From assembly GCF_010731875.1 (NCBI RefSeq), contig NZ_AP022595.1, positions 4,764,256 through 4,828,255 on the forward strand: a stretch of DNA of 64,000 bases, written 5' to 3'. The position numbers and the translations under genes were made by a program. The stretch comes from Mycolicibacterium sarraceniae. GTDB lineage: Bacteria; Actinomycetota; Actinomycetes; Mycobacteriales; Mycobacteriaceae. Shown here in pieces: positions 9,831 through 19,167 of the stretch. A model generated the notes under the pieces. That model did not search any database and was not told the origin of the DNA. It saw nothing but the letters and a program-made list of their open reading frames with translations. Numbering within the stretch: position 1 is the first letter of the stretch; each line of letters opens with the position of its first letter.

Positions 9831-10285
9831 AGTCGGCGGTTAACCGACTCCGGCAGCAGCGCCGAGACGTCACCGCCGAAGGCCGCCACCTCTTTGGCCA
9901 GCGATGAGGAGACGAAAGAATACTGCGGCGTGGTGGCCACGAAGAAGGTGTCCACCCCGGCGACGTGCTTGTTCATCTGGGCCATCTGCAGCTCGTACTC
10001 GAAATCGGTGCCCGTGCGCAGACCCTTGACGATCGCGGTGAACCCGCGGTCTTTCACAAAGTCGACGACCAGCCCCTGCCCCGACTCGGCTCGCAGGTTC
10101 GGCAGGTGGGTGGTGGCCTCGTCGATCATCGCGATCCGCTCATCGATATCGAACATCCCTGACTTCTTGGGATTGATCAGGACGGCGACGATCACTTCGT
10201 CGAATTGCGCGGCCACGCGCTCGAACACGTCGATATGGCCCAACGTCACCGGATCGAACGATCCCGGACATACCGCGCCACTCAT
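9788..10285 (-). CDS. coaD: Phosphopantetheine adenylyltransferase
   Basis: Catalyses the fourth step of coenzyme A synthesis, transferring AMP from ATP to 4'-phosphopantetheine. The 165-residue protein shows the nucleotidyltransferase start [14 protein letters not shown] with the T-x-G-H motif, [19 protein letters not shown], and the P-loop-like [10 protein letters not shown] near the C-terminus. The last dozen residues ([11 protein letters not shown]) differ from the usual ending because the downstream hemerythrin remnant is fused there. ATG start at 10285. It follows rsmD by 11 bases, a pairing common in actinobacteria. Confidence 0.95.
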   Translation of the reverse strand: MSGAVCPGSFDPVTLGHIDVFERVAAQFDEVIVAVLINPKKSGMFDIDERIAMIDEATTHLPNLRAESGQGLVVDFVKDRGFTAIVKGLRTGTDFEYELQMAQMNKHVAGVDTFFVATTPQYSFVSSSLAKEVAAFGGDVSALLPESVNRRLQAKLSISSNASTT

Positions 10286-10296
10286 AGGCGAAGACG

Positions 10297-10848
10297 CTAG
10301 CAGCCCGCCAATTCAACCCGGGTGTCTCCGTAGCGGCGCACCGGCCACGCCGTCCAGCCGGCCGGCCAGGTGAGTTCAGCCGCGAAGGCCGGCCGCTCCA
10401 CCACCACGACGCATTCGGGGCGCAGCCAGCCGTTGCGCCCCAGACTGTCCAGCAGCATTTCAATCTCGGCGGTCGACACCTCATACGGCGGGTCGGCGAG
10501 GACCAGATCGACCGGCTTGTCAGCCCCCGCCGCCAAAACGGTGGCGACCGCACCGCGGCGCACCATCGCACCGGCCAGCCCAAGGGTGTCGATATTGCGT
10601 TTGATGACCGCCGCTGCGCGCGAATCACTTTCGACGAACAGCGCCGAGGCCGCACCGCGGGACAGCGCTTCCAGGCCAAGCGCACCGGAGCCGGCGTAGA
10701 GGTCCAGCACCCGCAGTCCGTCGAAATCCCGACGTGCGGCAAGGACATTGAACAACGCCTCACGCACCCGATCCGTGGTCGGCCGCGTTCCGCGCGGCGG
10801 CACCTCGAGACGCCGACCACCGGCAGCGCCCCCGACGATCCTCGTCAG
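10297..10848 (-). CDS. rsmD: 16S rRNA (guanine-N2)-methyltransferase RsmD
   Basis: SAM-dependent methyltransferase that modifies G966 of 16S rRNA. The SAM-binding motif [15 protein letters not shown] and the catalytic LADPPY are present. Homologs begin MTRIxGGxAGGRR. Here that peptide is encoded from a CTG codon at 10848 ([15 protein letters not shown]), whose bases overlap the pca stop as CTGA, with GGGGGA about 6 bases upstream. The first conventional start, GTG at 10803, would remove the conserved N-terminus. I therefore give the CTG start, for 183 residues, while noting that CTG initiation is rare. Confidence 0.88.
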   Translation of the reverse strand: MTRIVGGAAGGRRLEVPPRGTRPTTDRVREALFNVLAARRDFDGLRVLDLYAGSGALGLEALSRGAASALFVESDSRAAAVIKRNIDTLGLAGAMVRRGAVATVLAAGADKPVDLVLADPPYEVSTAEIEMLLDSLGRNGWLRPECVVVVERPAFAAELTWPAGWTAWPVRRYGDTRVELAGC

Positions 10849-13800
10849 GTTGTTCCCCCGGTCGCTCCGCTCCTGCCCGCCGAACCGATCACGACCAGGA
10901 GGTCGCCGCCTTCAACCTGGGCGGTGCTGGACACGGCGACGCGGTTGACGGCGCCCGTCTTGGGTGCGGTGATCGCAGCTTCCATCTTCATCGCCTCGAT
11001 GGTGGCGATGGTCTGGCCCGCCTCGACCTGGTCGCCGACGGCGACACCGACGGTGACCACCCCGGCGAACGGGGCGGCGACGTGATCGGGATTGGCGCGG
11101 TCGGCTTTTTCTGCGGTCGGCACGGTTTCGGCAATGCTGTTGTCGCGCACCAGTACCGGACGAAGCTGCCCGTTGATGATGCACATGACCGTGCGCATCC
11201 CGCGCTCATCGGGATCGGAGATGGCTTCCAGCCCGACGATGAGCTCGACGCCGCGCTCGAGTTCGATGCGGTGTTCGTCGCCGTGGCGGAGACCGCTCCA
11301 GAATTGGTTGGCCGACAGGCCCGATGTGTCGCCGTACTCGTCGCGGTGGGCTTCGAATTCCTTGGTCGGCCCGGGGAACAGCAGCCGGTTGAGGGTTGCC
11401 TGGCGCAGCGGGCCGGGTTCGCCGAGGATTTTCTCGTCCTCGATCGACAGCGGCTGTTCAGGTTTGGCAGCGCCGCGGCCTTCCAATGCCTTGCTACGCA
11501 GGGGTTCCGGCCAGCCGCCGGGCGGATCGCCTAGCTCTCCGCGTAAGAAGCCGATCACCGAATCCGGGATGTCCTGGCGTGCAGGGTCTTCGGCGAACTC
11601 TTCGGCGGTGATCCCCGCACCGACCAGTGCCAGCGCCAGGTCTCCGACGACCTTGCTCGACGGGGTGACCTTGACCAGCCGCCCGAGGATCCGGTCGGCT
11701 CCGGCGTAGGCGTCCTCGATGTCCTCGAACCGCTCCCCCAGCCCGAGCGCAATCGCCTGCGTGCGCAGGTTGCTCAACTGGCCGCCAGGGATCTCGTGGT
11801 GGTAGACGCGCCCCGTAGGAGCGGGCAGGCCTGCCTCGAACGGGGCGTACACCCGCCGCAACAGTTCCCAGTACGGCTCGAGATCGCAGACCGCGCCCAG
11901 GTTCAGACCGGTGTCGAACGGGGTGTGCGACGCGGCCGCGACGATCGCCGACAGCGGCGGTTGACTTGTGGTGCCCGACAGCGGCGCTGCCGCCCCGTCG
12001 ACTGCGCTCGCACCCGCATGCCACGCCGCGGTGTAGGTGGCCAGCTGACCGCCGGGGGTGTCGTGGGTATGCACATGCACCGGCAGATCGAAGCGACTGC
12101 GCAGCGCCGACACCAGAGTGGCGGCCGCCGGCGGGCGCAACAGGCCGGCCATATCCTTGATCGCGAGCACGTGTGCGCCGGCGTCGACGATCTGCTCGGC
12201 CAACCGCAGCCAGTAGTCCAGCGTGTAGAGCGTCTCGCCGGGGTTGGTCAGATCGCCGGTATAGCTCATGGCGACTTCGGCTACCGCCGAACCGGTTTGG
12301 CGCACCGCATCGATGGCGGGCCGCATCGACTCGACATTGTTCAGCGCATCGAAGATGCGGAAGATATCGATTCCAGTGGCCGCCGCTTCCTCTACGAACG
12401 CGTGAGTCACCGCCTCCGGATACGGCGTGTAGCCCACGGTGTTGCGGCCGCGCAACAGCATCTGCAAACAGATGTTGGGGATCGCCTCACGCAGCGAAGC
12501 CAGCCGCTCCCACGGGTCTTCCTTCAGGAACCGAAGTGCCACATCGTAAGTCGCGCCGCCCCAGCATTCGATCGACAGCAGCTCTGGCGTCATCCTGGCG
12601 ATGTAGGGCGCGACTTTCAGCAGCCCCGATGAACGCACCCGAGTCGCGAGCAAAGACTGATGTGCATCCCTGAACGTCGTATCGGTGACACCGACACTCG
12701 GAGAGTCCCTGAGCCACCTGGCGAATCCCTGCGGACCCAGTTCGACCAGGCGCTGCTTGCTTCCCGGCGGCGGCGTGGTCGTTATGTCGATGTCGGGCAG
12801 CTTGTCCTGCGGGTACACCCGGTCACGGTCGCGGTAGGGCGAGTTCACCGTCACCTCCGCCAGGTACTTCAGCATCTTGGTTCCGCGGTCGGCCGACGCG
12901 CGCGACGTTAGCAGCTGCGGGCGCTCATCGATGAACGAGGTGGTGACGCGGCCGGACTGGAAATCCGGATCGTCCAGAACCGCTTGCAGGAACGGGATAT
13001 TCGTCGACACGCCGCGGATGCGGAATTCGGCGACCGCGCGCCGGGCCCGCGCCACGGCGGTGGGAAAGTCCCGGCCGCGGCAGGTGAGCTTGACAAGCAT
13101 CGAATCGAAATGGGCAGCAACCTCGGCGCCCAGGGACGTCCCACCGTCGAGCCGGATTCCCGCGCCACCCGGCGAGCGGTAGGTGGTGATCCGGCCGGTG
13201 TCGGGCCGAAACCCGTTGGCCGGGTCCTCGGTGGTGATGCGGCATTGCAATGCGGCGCCGTGCGGCTGGATCGCCTCCTGGCTCAGGCCGAGATCGGCCA
13301 GCGCCTCCCCCGAGGCGATCCGCAGCTGCGCCGACACCAGGTCCACGTCGGTGATCTCCTCGGTCACGGTGTGCTCCACCTGAATCCGGGGATTCATCTC
13401 GATGAACACGTGCCGACCACGCTCGTCGAGCAGGAACTCGACGGTGCCCGCGCAGGTGTAACCGATCTGACCGGCGAACGCGACGGCGTCAGCGCAAATC
13501 TGTTCCCGCAGAGCGGGATCCAGGTTCGGCGCGGGAGCCAACTCGATGACCTTCTGGTGGCGGCGCTGCACACTGCAATCGCGCTCGTAGAGGTGAATGA
13601 CGTTGCCGTGCGTGTCGGCCAGGATCTGCACCTCGATATGGCGCGGATTCACCACCGCCTGCTCGAGGAACACCGTCGGATCACCGAACGCGGATTCAGC
13701 CTCGCGGCTGGCCGCCTCAATGGATTCGGCGAGCGCGGCGGGCTCGCTCACTCGGCGCATACCCCGTCCGCCGCCGCCGGCGACGGCCTTGACGAACACC

Positions 13801-14261
13801 GGGAAATGCATGGATGTGGCGGCTTCGACCAGTTCTTCCACCGACGATGACGGTTCCGACGAGGCGAGCACTGGCAGGCCGGCCTCGCGGGCGGCCGCGA
13901 TCGCGCGCGCCTTGTTACCGGTCAGTTCCAGGATCGCGGCGTCGGGTCCGATGAACGTGATGCCCGCAGCCGTGCAGGCCGCCGCGAGTTCGGGATTCTC
14001 CGACAGGAAGCCATAACCCGGATAGATCGCGTCAGCGCCGGCGGCTTGCGCGGTGGCAACGATCTCGTCGACCGACAGATAGGCCCGCACCGGATGCCCG
14101 ATGTCGCCGATCTGGTACGACTCGTCGGCTTTCAGCCGATGCAGCGAGTTCCGGTCCTCGTAGGGATAGATCGCCACCGTGCCAATGCCCATCTCGTAGG
14201 CGGCGCGGAAGGCGCGAATCGCGATCTCACCGCGGTTGGCGACAAGGACTTTCGAAATCAC
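10845..14261 (-). CDS. pca: Pyruvate carboxylase
   Basis: Biotin enzyme that converts pyruvate, bicarbonate and ATP to oxaloacetate for anaplerosis and gluconeogenesis. The 1138-residue single chain has biotin carboxylase (about 1-450), carboxyltransferase (about 530-830, with [17 protein letters not shown]) and biotin carrier domains. The biotinylated Lys is Lys1092 in EAMKMEA. The extreme C-terminus ([13 protein letters not shown]) is longer than usual and is encoded by a short GC-rich repeat also seen in ung. The stop overlaps the candidate CTG start of rsmD. Confidence 0.97.
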   Translation of the reverse strand: MISKVLVANRGEIAIRAFRAAYEMGIGTVAIYPYEDRNSLHRLKADESYQIGDIGHPVRAYLSVDEIVATAQAAGADAIYPGYGFLSENPELAAACTAAGITFIGPDAAILELTGNKARAIAAAREAGLPVLASSEPSSSVEELVEAATSMHFPVFVKAVAGGGGRGMRRVSEPAALAESIEAASREAESAFGDPTVFLEQAVVNPRHIEVQILADTHGNVIHLYERDCSVQRRHQKVIELAPAPNLDPALREQICADAVAFAGQIGYTCAGTVEFLLDERGRHVFIEMNPRIQVEHTVTEEITDVDLVSAQLRIASGEALADLGLSQEAIQPHGAALQCRITTEDPANGFRPDTGRITTYRSPGGAGIRLDGGTSLGAEVAAHFDSMLVKLTCRGRDFPTAVARARRAVAEFRIRGVSTNIPFLQAVLDDPDFQSGRVTTSFIDERPQLLTSRASADRGTKMLKYLAEVTVNSPYRDRDRVYPQDKLPDIDITTTPPPGSKQRLVELGPQGFARWLRDSPSVGVTDTTFRDAHQSLLATRVRSSGLLKVAPYIARMTPELLSIECWGGATYDVALRFLKEDPWERLASLREAIPNICLQMLLRGRNTVGYTPYPEAVTHAFVEEAAATGIDIFRIFDALNNVESMRPAIDAVRQTGSAVAEVAMSYTGDLTNPGETLYTLDYWLRLAEQIVDAGAHVLAIKDMAGLLRPPAAATLVSALRSRFDLPVHVHTHDTPGGQLATYTAAWHAGASAVDGAAAPLSGTTSQPPLSAIVAAASHTPFDTGLNLGAVCDLEPYWELLRRVYAPFEAGLPAPTGRVYHHEIPGGQLSNLRTQAIALGLGERFEDIEDAYAGADRILGRLVKVTPSSKVVGDLALALVGAGITAEEFAEDPARQDIPDSVIGFLRGELGDPPGGWPEPLRSKALEGRGAAKPEQPLSIEDEKILGEPGPLRQATLNRLLFPGPTKEFEAHRDEYGDTSGLSANQFWSGLRHGDEHRIELERGVELIVGLEAISDPDERGMRTVMCIINGQLRPVLVRDNSIAETVPTAEKADRANPDHVAAPFAGVVTVGVAVGDQVEAGQTIATIEAMKMEAAITAPKTGAVNRVAVSSTAQVEGGDLLVVIGSAGRSGATGGTT
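10852..10884. repeat. Short GC-rich repeat, copy 1 (pca 3' end)
   Basis: The core CCCCCGGTCGCTCCGCTCC and following TGCCCGCCGA match, with about four differences in 29 bases, the sequence at 23697-23725 inside ung. Both copies lie in stretches that relatives lack, which suggests insertion of a small interspersed element. Confidence 0.45.
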
Positions 14262-14297
14262 AGACGGACCCTACCCCCGTTGCCGATCCGACACCCT

Positions 14298-14936
14298 CTA
14301 GATGAGCGTTGACCAGTAGTTCCAGAACCGGGCCAGGATCAGCAGCATCACCGCGGTGAACCACAGCGCCACCAACGACCATCGCCAGGTGTAGAGCACC
14401 CTGGCGAGCGCATTGCCCGCGAGTGGGCGCAACGCGATCGAGGACACCACGACCAGAAGCGGAACGGTGACCGACCACACCACCATGCAATACGGGCACA
14501 GCGCGCCGATGCGGTACAGCGTCTGGAAGATCAGCCAGTGGATGAACACGACGGCCAGCGCCGTACCGGCCGTCAGACCCAGCCAGTACCACCGGGGTAG
14601 GCGCACCTTGCTGACGGCGAGCACGCCGGTGACCACCACGACGGTGAAACCGGCGATACCGATCAGCGGGTTGGGGAAGCCGAATGCGGAGGCCTGCTTG
14701 GTGATCATCACTGACCCGCACGACAGCACCGGGTTGATGCTGCAGCTCGGCACGTAGGCCGGGTTGACCAGAATCTCGATTTTCTCGACCGTCAGGGTGA
14801 CCGAGGAGATCAATCCGACAACGCCGGCGATCAACACCCACCATGCGCTAGTCGCGCGCACTGCGACTCCGCTCGGCGCGGCACCCGACGGGGCGGATTC
14901 CGTCGGTTCCACCGGTGCCGGGGTCGCCACACTCAT
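14298..14936 (-). CDS. Vitamin K epoxide reductase family protein (VKOR, Rv2968c-like)
   Basis: Integral membrane quinone reductase that reoxidises a DsbA-type protein, replacing DsbB in actinobacteria. The 212-residue protein has about five hydrophobic segments. It shows the four VKOR cysteines: the loop pair C65 and C73 (CSINPVLSCG) and the active-site CPYC (C147, C150). The ATG start (14936) overlaps the stop of the upstream dsbA-like gene as ATGA, so thiol oxidase and partner are translationally coupled. An extended Ala/Pro-rich N-terminus precedes the first membrane segment. Confidence 0.93.
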   Translation of the reverse strand: MSVATPAPVEPTESAPSGAAPSGVAVRATSAWWVLIAGVVGLISSVTLTVEKIEILVNPAYVPSCSINPVLSCGSVMITKQASAFGFPNPLIGIAGFTVVVVTGVLAVSKVRLPRWYWLGLTAGTALAVVFIHWLIFQTLYRIGALCPYCMVVWSVTVPLLVVVSSIALRPLAGNALARVLYTWRWSLVALWFTAVMLLILARFWNYWSTLI

Positions 14937-15754
14937 GGTGTCGGTGTCGCCGGAGCCGCGGGAGCCGGTGCCGCGGGTGTCGGGGCGGGAGCGGCCGGGG
15001 CGCCGGGCGTCGGGGGCACCGCGGAATCCAGTCCGGGCACGTTGCCCACGATCGCCTTGACCTTGGCTACCAGATCCTCGGGCGATGCGGGGCTGATGTC
15101 CTGGCCGTTGAGCCGGATCGTCGGTGTCGCCTGGATCTTGGTGGCCTTGGCGAGTCCCTCAACCATGTCGCTGTGCTTACCGGAGTTGATGCACTGCGGG
15201 ACGCTGCCGGCCGCACCGGCCTGACGGGCGGTCTCGATCAACGCGTTGTTGGCCGGCGCACTGTCTGAGCCCTCCTCGGGCTGTTGGGCGAACAGCGCGC
15301 CGTGGAAGCGCAGGAAGGCGTCCTTGTTCTCGTCGGCGACGCAGTAGGCCGCGTTGGCGGCGCGCGTCGAGTAGTTCTTGTTGAACGACGAATTGAGGAT
15401 CGCGACCATGTAGTAGTCGGTGGCCATCGCGCCGCTGTCGACCAGCTTGGTGATGGTCGGGCCGAACGTCTTCTCGAACTCGCGGCAGTGCGGGCACTGG
15501 AAGTCTTCGTAGAGCGACAGGACGGCCTTGGGCTCGTCGGTGCCGTCCTTCTTGATCACGGAGCTGGACGCGATCCGGACGGCCTGTGCGTTGCCGTTGC
15601 CCTTGTTCTTGTCGTGGCCCATCACGATATAGAGGACCAGGCCGACCGCGAAGATCACGACAATCGCGGTCAACCCAAGCTGGATGAAGAGGTTGCGCTT
15701 GCGATCCTGAGCTTTCAGGTCGTAGCGGGGGGCACTTTTCTTATTGGTGGCCAC
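14933..15754 (-). CDS. DsbA-like membrane-anchored thiol oxidoreductase (Rv2969c-like)
   Basis: Extracytoplasmic thioredoxin-fold protein that introduces disulfides into exported proteins. The 273-residue form has a basic cytoplasmic tail, one transmembrane segment (about 22-45) and a DsbA domain with active site CPHC in SLYEDFQCPHCREFEKTF. A second cysteine pair (AAYCVADE, PQCINSGK) is likely to form a structural disulfide. The C-terminus is an Ala/Pro-rich tail. GTG at 15754 aligns with relatives; TTG at 15778 would add eight residues. Cotranslated with VKOR. Confidence 0.92.
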   Translation of the reverse strand: MATNKKSAPRYDLKAQDRKRNLFIQLGLTAIVVIFAVGLVLYIVMGHDKNKGNGNAQAVRIASSSVIKKDGTDEPKAVLSLYEDFQCPHCREFEKTFGPTITKLVDSGAMATDYYMVAILNSSFNKNYSTRAANAAYCVADENKDAFLRFHGALFAQQPEEGSDSAPANNALIETARQAGAAGSVPQCINSGKHSDMVEGLAKATKIQATPTIRLNGQDISPASPEDLVAKVKAIVGNVPGLDSAVPPTPGAPAAPAPTPAAPAPAAPATPTP

Positions 15755-15826
15755 GGGTCGGCTGATCCTCGCTGTCAAGACTCGGTGTGAGCTCCTCTAC
15801 AGTACCGGCGGCGCAATTGAGCCCCG

Positions 15827-16900
15827 TCAGCTGCGGGCGAGGTGGGCCCGCAATGCCGAGATCATCTCGGCATTGCACTGCCTGACCTGCCCGCCCAGTG
15901 CATTCAGGTTCAGGAACGCGTGGGTCATCGGGCCCATCCGGCGGGCATCGACGGTCACACCGGCCGCCCGCAACTTGTCCGCATACTGCTCGCCCTCGTC
16001 ACGCAACGGGTCGAACCCGGCGGTGATCACCAACGCCGGAGATAGTCCGGCCACGTCGTCGGCCACCAGCGGCGAGACCCGCGGGTCAGCGACCTCGAGA
16101 CCCGATCCCTCGACGTAGGCGGACTCGAACCAGTCCATATTGCGCTTGGTCAGCAGAAACCCATCGCCGAACAGGGTGCGCGATGTGGTGTTGCCGCGCA
16201 GGTCGGTGACCGGGTAGATCAGCCATTGCAGAACGGGCTGCGGGACGCCCGCATCGCGGGCCTGCCGGGTCACCAGGGCGGCCAGGCAGCCACCGGCGCT
16301 GTCACCGCCGACCGCGATCCGGTCGGGGTCGGCGCCCAGCTCCACAACGTGTTCGAGGGCCCACAGATAGGCGGCGTAGCAGTCCTCAGAAGCGGCGGGC
16401 GCCTTGTGTTCGGGTGCCAGCCGGTAGTCGACGGCCAGCACGTGAACCCCGGCATCGCGGCAGATCAGCCGGCACGCGGTGTCGTGGGTTTCCAGGTCGC
16501 CGAAGACGAAGCCGCCGCCGTGGAAGAAGACCAGCAGCGGTGCGGGATCGCCGCCGATCGGGCTGTAGTGTCGGGCCGCGATGGTCCCGGCCGGGCCGGG
16601 GATGGCGACGGGTTCGATGCCGGCGACGTGGACGTCGGCCTCGTCCAGACTGGCCGTCGCTTCCCGGTTCTGCTTGCGGGTGGCGACCGGATCGCCGTCG
16701 ATCGCCAGGCTGCTGATGCCGACCGCGCGCTGCGCGACCAGCATCAGCTGGATCGAGGGATCGAGGGTGTTTCCGTCGATCGTGATCGCCCGACCGCCCG
16801 ACATCAGACGCTTCAGAGCAGTCGGGAGTCGAGGAATCATCGTGACTCCGGCTCGGGCACTCACGGCCCGCGCGCGCTGGGAAAACCGGCTTTCTGGCAT
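15827..16900 (-). CDS. lipN: Alpha/beta hydrolase of the hormone-sensitive lipase family (LipN-like)
   Basis: A 357-residue carboxylesterase/lipase. The HSL-family oxyanion motif HGGGFVFGD, the nucleophile elbow GGDSAGG, and the late D-P-L-R-D and THAF motifs supplying Asp and His of the triad are all present. Substrates are probably short-chain esters, as in M. tuberculosis LipN. I chose ATG at 16900 because GAGGGGAG lies just before it; the GTG at 16915 lies within that ribosome binding region. No signal peptide is obvious. Confidence 0.9.
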   Translation of the reverse strand: MPESRFSQRARAVSARAGVTMIPRLPTALKRLMSGGRAITIDGNTLDPSIQLMLVAQRAVGISSLAIDGDPVATRKQNREATASLDEADVHVAGIEPVAIPGPAGTIAARHYSPIGGDPAPLLVFFHGGGFVFGDLETHDTACRLICRDAGVHVLAVDYRLAPEHKAPAASEDCYAAYLWALEHVVELGADPDRIAVGGDSAGGCLAALVTRQARDAGVPQPVLQWLIYPVTDLRGNTTSRTLFGDGFLLTKRNMDWFESAYVEGSGLEVADPRVSPLVADDVAGLSPALVITAGFDPLRDEGEQYADKLRAAGVTVDARRMGPMTHAFLNLNALGGQVRQCNAEMISALRAHLARS

Positions 16901-17158
16901 TGCCGCTCCCCTCACTCCTGCTGTGTGGTCGGCATCGCCGCAGCGTACGGGACCCGCGCTGGTAGCGGCCTGTCAGCCTCTGGCCTGGGCCGTTGGCCGA
17001 CGAAGGCGATAACTTCGGCGTCCGCCCGGGACGGCGCACCGAGCCTGCTCAGCAAAGATGTCGCTGTCCGTACTATCGTCATCCCGAAGTCGGTGACCCG
17101 ACAACCGATCATGCCCGGGTACCGACCTGGACAAACTCCTATTGCACAGGCAGGTGAC
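16901..17158. promoter_or_regulatory. Divergent intergenic region between lipN and the aldo/keto reductase
   Basis: About 258 bases separate the two divergent genes and must contain both promoters. A SigA-like -10 hexamer TACTAT is at 17071-17076 for the plus-strand gene, about 83 bases before its start codon; no clear -35 is seen. The open frame extending from 16226 across this region is an artefact antisense to lipN. Confidence 0.35.
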
Positions 17159-17998
17159 ATGACACCGGCGGCCCCGATCCCCACCGTCACGCTCAACGAC
17201 GACAACATCATCCCGGCGCTGGGCCTCGGCGTCGCCGAGTTGTCCGCCGAGGAGACCGAGAACGCGGTGGCCAGCGCCCTGGCGGCCGGTTACCGATTGA
17301 TCGACACCGCTGCGGCGTACGGCAACGAGGAGATCGTCGGCCGCGCGATCGCCGCGTCGGGCATCCCCCGCGACGAGCTGTTCATCACCACCAAGCTCGC
17401 CACCGAGGACCAGGGTTTCCAAGCCGCCCAGGACGCCGTCAAAGCCAGCCTCGAACGGCTTGGCCTGGATCACGTGGACCTCTATCTCATCCACTGGCCC
17501 GCCGAGCAGAACGGCAGGTACGTCGACGCCTGGGGCGGTCTCATGCGGTCCCGCCAGGACGGCCTGATCAAGTCGATCGGCGTCTCGAACTTCACTCCCG
17601 AACATCTGTCGAACATCATCGACCTGAGCTACTTCACGCCCGCCGTCAACCAGGTCGAGCTGCATCCGCTGCTCAATCAAGCCGAGTTGCGCGCGGTGCA
17701 TGCCGACCACTCGATCGTGACCGAGGCGTACAGCCCGCTCGGCGTCGGCAACCTGCTCGAGCTGCCTGTGGTCGCCGAAGTGGCTGCGGCACATGGCAAG
17801 TCGCCCGCCCAGGTGCTGATCCGATGGAGTCTGCAGCTGGGTAACGTCGTGATCCCCCGCTCGGCCAATCCGGCGCGGATCGCTGAAAACGCTGACGTGT
17901 TCGACTTCGAGCTCACTCCCGCCGAGGTACAGACCCTCAGCGGGCTCGACGACGGGACCCGGTTCCGGCCAAACCCGCAGACCTACACCGGCACCTAG
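17159..17998 (+). CDS. Aldo/keto reductase (Rv2971-like)
   Basis: NADPH-dependent oxidoreductase of the AKR superfamily; the M. tuberculosis relative is linked to dicarbonyl (methylglyoxal) detoxification. The 279-residue protein shows the family signature and tetrad: [15 protein letters not shown] with catalytic Asp and Tyr, FITTKLA with Lys, and LYLIHWP with His. The cofactor-binding [13 protein letters not shown] lies near the C-terminus. ATG at 17159 follows AGGCAGGTG. It is convergent with the flavohemoglobin remnant, whose frame ends inside this gene's stop codon. Confidence 0.93.
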   Translation: MTPAAPIPTVTLNDDNIIPALGLGVAELSAEETENAVASALAAGYRLIDTAAAYGNEEIVGRAIAASGIPRDELFITTKLATEDQGFQAAQDAVKASLERLGLDHVDLYLIHWPAEQNGRYVDAWGGLMRSRQDGLIKSIGVSNFTPEHLSNIIDLSYFTPAVNQVELHPLLNQAELRAVHADHSIVTEAYSPLGVGNLLELPVVAEVAAAHGKSPAQVLIRWSLQLGNVVIPRSANPARIAENADVFDFELTPAEVQTLSGLDDGTRFRPNPQTYTGT

Positions 17999-18270
17999 GG
18001 ATTTCCCCGCCGCCGAGCTTGTCGCCGCTGGTCCAGCAGCCAGTCGTTCGGGCTGAACAGTTCGCAGTGGACGCGGTCCGTTGTGATGCCGATCCCGGCG
18101 GAGATCAGGACCACCGGCGCCCCGCCGCGCGGTTGCGGCCGGGCTTGACCGCGAAGGTCAGCTCGGCGGTGCCCGGGGCGTTCACCAAGCTGTATTGCCG
18201 CAGCTGGCGCGCGCCGTCCAGCAGTGTCAAATCAACTGACAAATACTGTGCTGCAACGGTATTCGAGTTC
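17995..18270 (-). pseudogene. Flavohemoglobin (Hmp-like) reductase-domain remnant
   Basis: One minus-strand frame (about 18270-18110) reads AAQYLSVDL...LDGARQLRQYSLVNAPG then ELTFAVKPG, the FAD-binding domain of flavohemoglobin-type NO dioxygenases. In the adjacent frame (about 18118-17995) APVVLISAGIGIT and VHCELFSPNDWLLDQ follow, the start and very end of the NAD-binding domain. The globin domain, the middle of the FAD domain and most of the NAD domain are deleted, and the frame changes. No intact copy is present in the window. Identification is from motif consensus. Confidence 0.6.
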
Positions 18271-18323
18271 CTATCGCCGAGGACGGTCAGCAGCACGACG
18301 CCGGACGGATCGTCGACGGGCAG

Positions 18324-18352
18324 TGTATTGCGCATACAGAATGTGCAATACA
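18324..18352. promoter_or_regulatory. Palindromic candidate operator upstream of the flavohemoglobin remnant
   Basis: TGTATTGCGCAT and ATGTGCAATACA are inverted 12-base arms with one mismatch around a 5-base spacer (ACAGA). The site lies about 55 bases upstream of the surviving FAD-domain codons. It looks like a binding site for a dimeric regulator, perhaps the former NO-responsive repressor; no regulator gene remains nearby. Confidence 0.45.
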
Positions 18353-18459
18353 TCGGGGTCTTGACTACCACGAATCGTGCGGTTTTGACCTGCGGTGATC
18401 GCCGTGCGGCGGCCGTCACATCAGCTGCAGAACGAGACTGACCTGACGCAAGAGGTCCG

Positions 18460-19167
18460 TCAGTGACTGGGGCAGGTGGCCGCAGCCCGGCGTAGTTCAT
18501 CGGCTGAGGTTTGATCGACCGGCAGTGAGTAGCCGCGCAGCACCGCGGCGAACTGTATGGCGTACTGGCACCAGAACGCGTGGTTGGGCGGCATCCAGGA
18601 GCCCGGCGGCTGATCCCCCTTGTCCTGGTTGGCCCGCCCCGCCACCGCGAGCAGGTTCGCCGGATCGTTGGCGAACCGAATCTTGGTGGCGTCCGGCCAG
18701 TCTCGCGCCCCCATGTCCCACGCGTAGGCCAGCGGCACCAGGTGGTCTATCTGCACCGCCTGTCCGACATTCGCTCCCCGAGTGAAGGGAACGGTCGCGC
18801 TGGTATAGGGATCGAGCAGCACTCCGGTGGCGACCGCCTGCGGGCAGCGCTTGGTGAAGACGTAGGTCTTGTCGACGAGATCGCGGTCCAGGATGTCGTC
18901 ACGGGTATCGCAGCCGTTATGCCCGCCGGGTGCGGAGTTCTCGTCGTCCCAGGCATCGCCGAACGCCGCGCGCCGGTAGTCATAGCCCCGCACCCGCTGC
19001 GGGACGATCACGATGCCCTCGAGCACATCGCTTCCCGGCGCCACCGTGGGCACGTCGGCTCGCGCGACCATCGGGTCCGGCTCGCCGGTCGAGTTCATCA
19101 CCTGCACAGCGACAATCACCGACAGCGCCGCGATCACCGACAACCAGATGAGCGAGCGGCGCTTCAT
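18460..19167 (-). CDS. Exported HNH-type (DUF1524) nuclease-like protein, Rv2972c-like
   Basis: A 235-residue protein with an N-terminal signal/anchor (about residues 6-24) and a DUF1524 domain of the GmrSD/HNH class. The domain core is visible as QIDHLVPLAYAWDMGA, with DH as the HNH first histidine, and FANDPANLLAVAGRANQDKGD supplying Asn and metal ligands. Three cysteines plus a terminal one suggest disulfides outside the membrane. Function is unknown; a secreted nuclease is the family-based guess. Its ATG overlaps the recG stop by 4 bases (ATGA), so it is probably coexpressed with recG. Confidence 0.82.
   Translation of the reverse strand: MKRRSLIWLSVIAALSVIVAVQVMNSTGEPDPMVARADVPTVAPGSDVLEGIVIVPQRVRGYDYRRAAFGDAWDDENSAPGGHNGCDTRDDILDRDLVDKTYVFTKRCPQAVATGVLLDPYTSATVPFTRGANVGQAVQIDHLVPLAYAWDMGARDWPDATKIRFANDPANLLAVAGRANQDKGDQPPGSWMPPNHAFWCQYAIQFAAVLRGYSLPVDQTSADELRRAAATCPSH

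Noticed and set aside
16226-17158. N-terminal extension of the aldo/keto reductase frame
   Set aside because: The extension is antisense to lipN; the AKR fold begins at ATG 17159, which has its own ribosome binding site.
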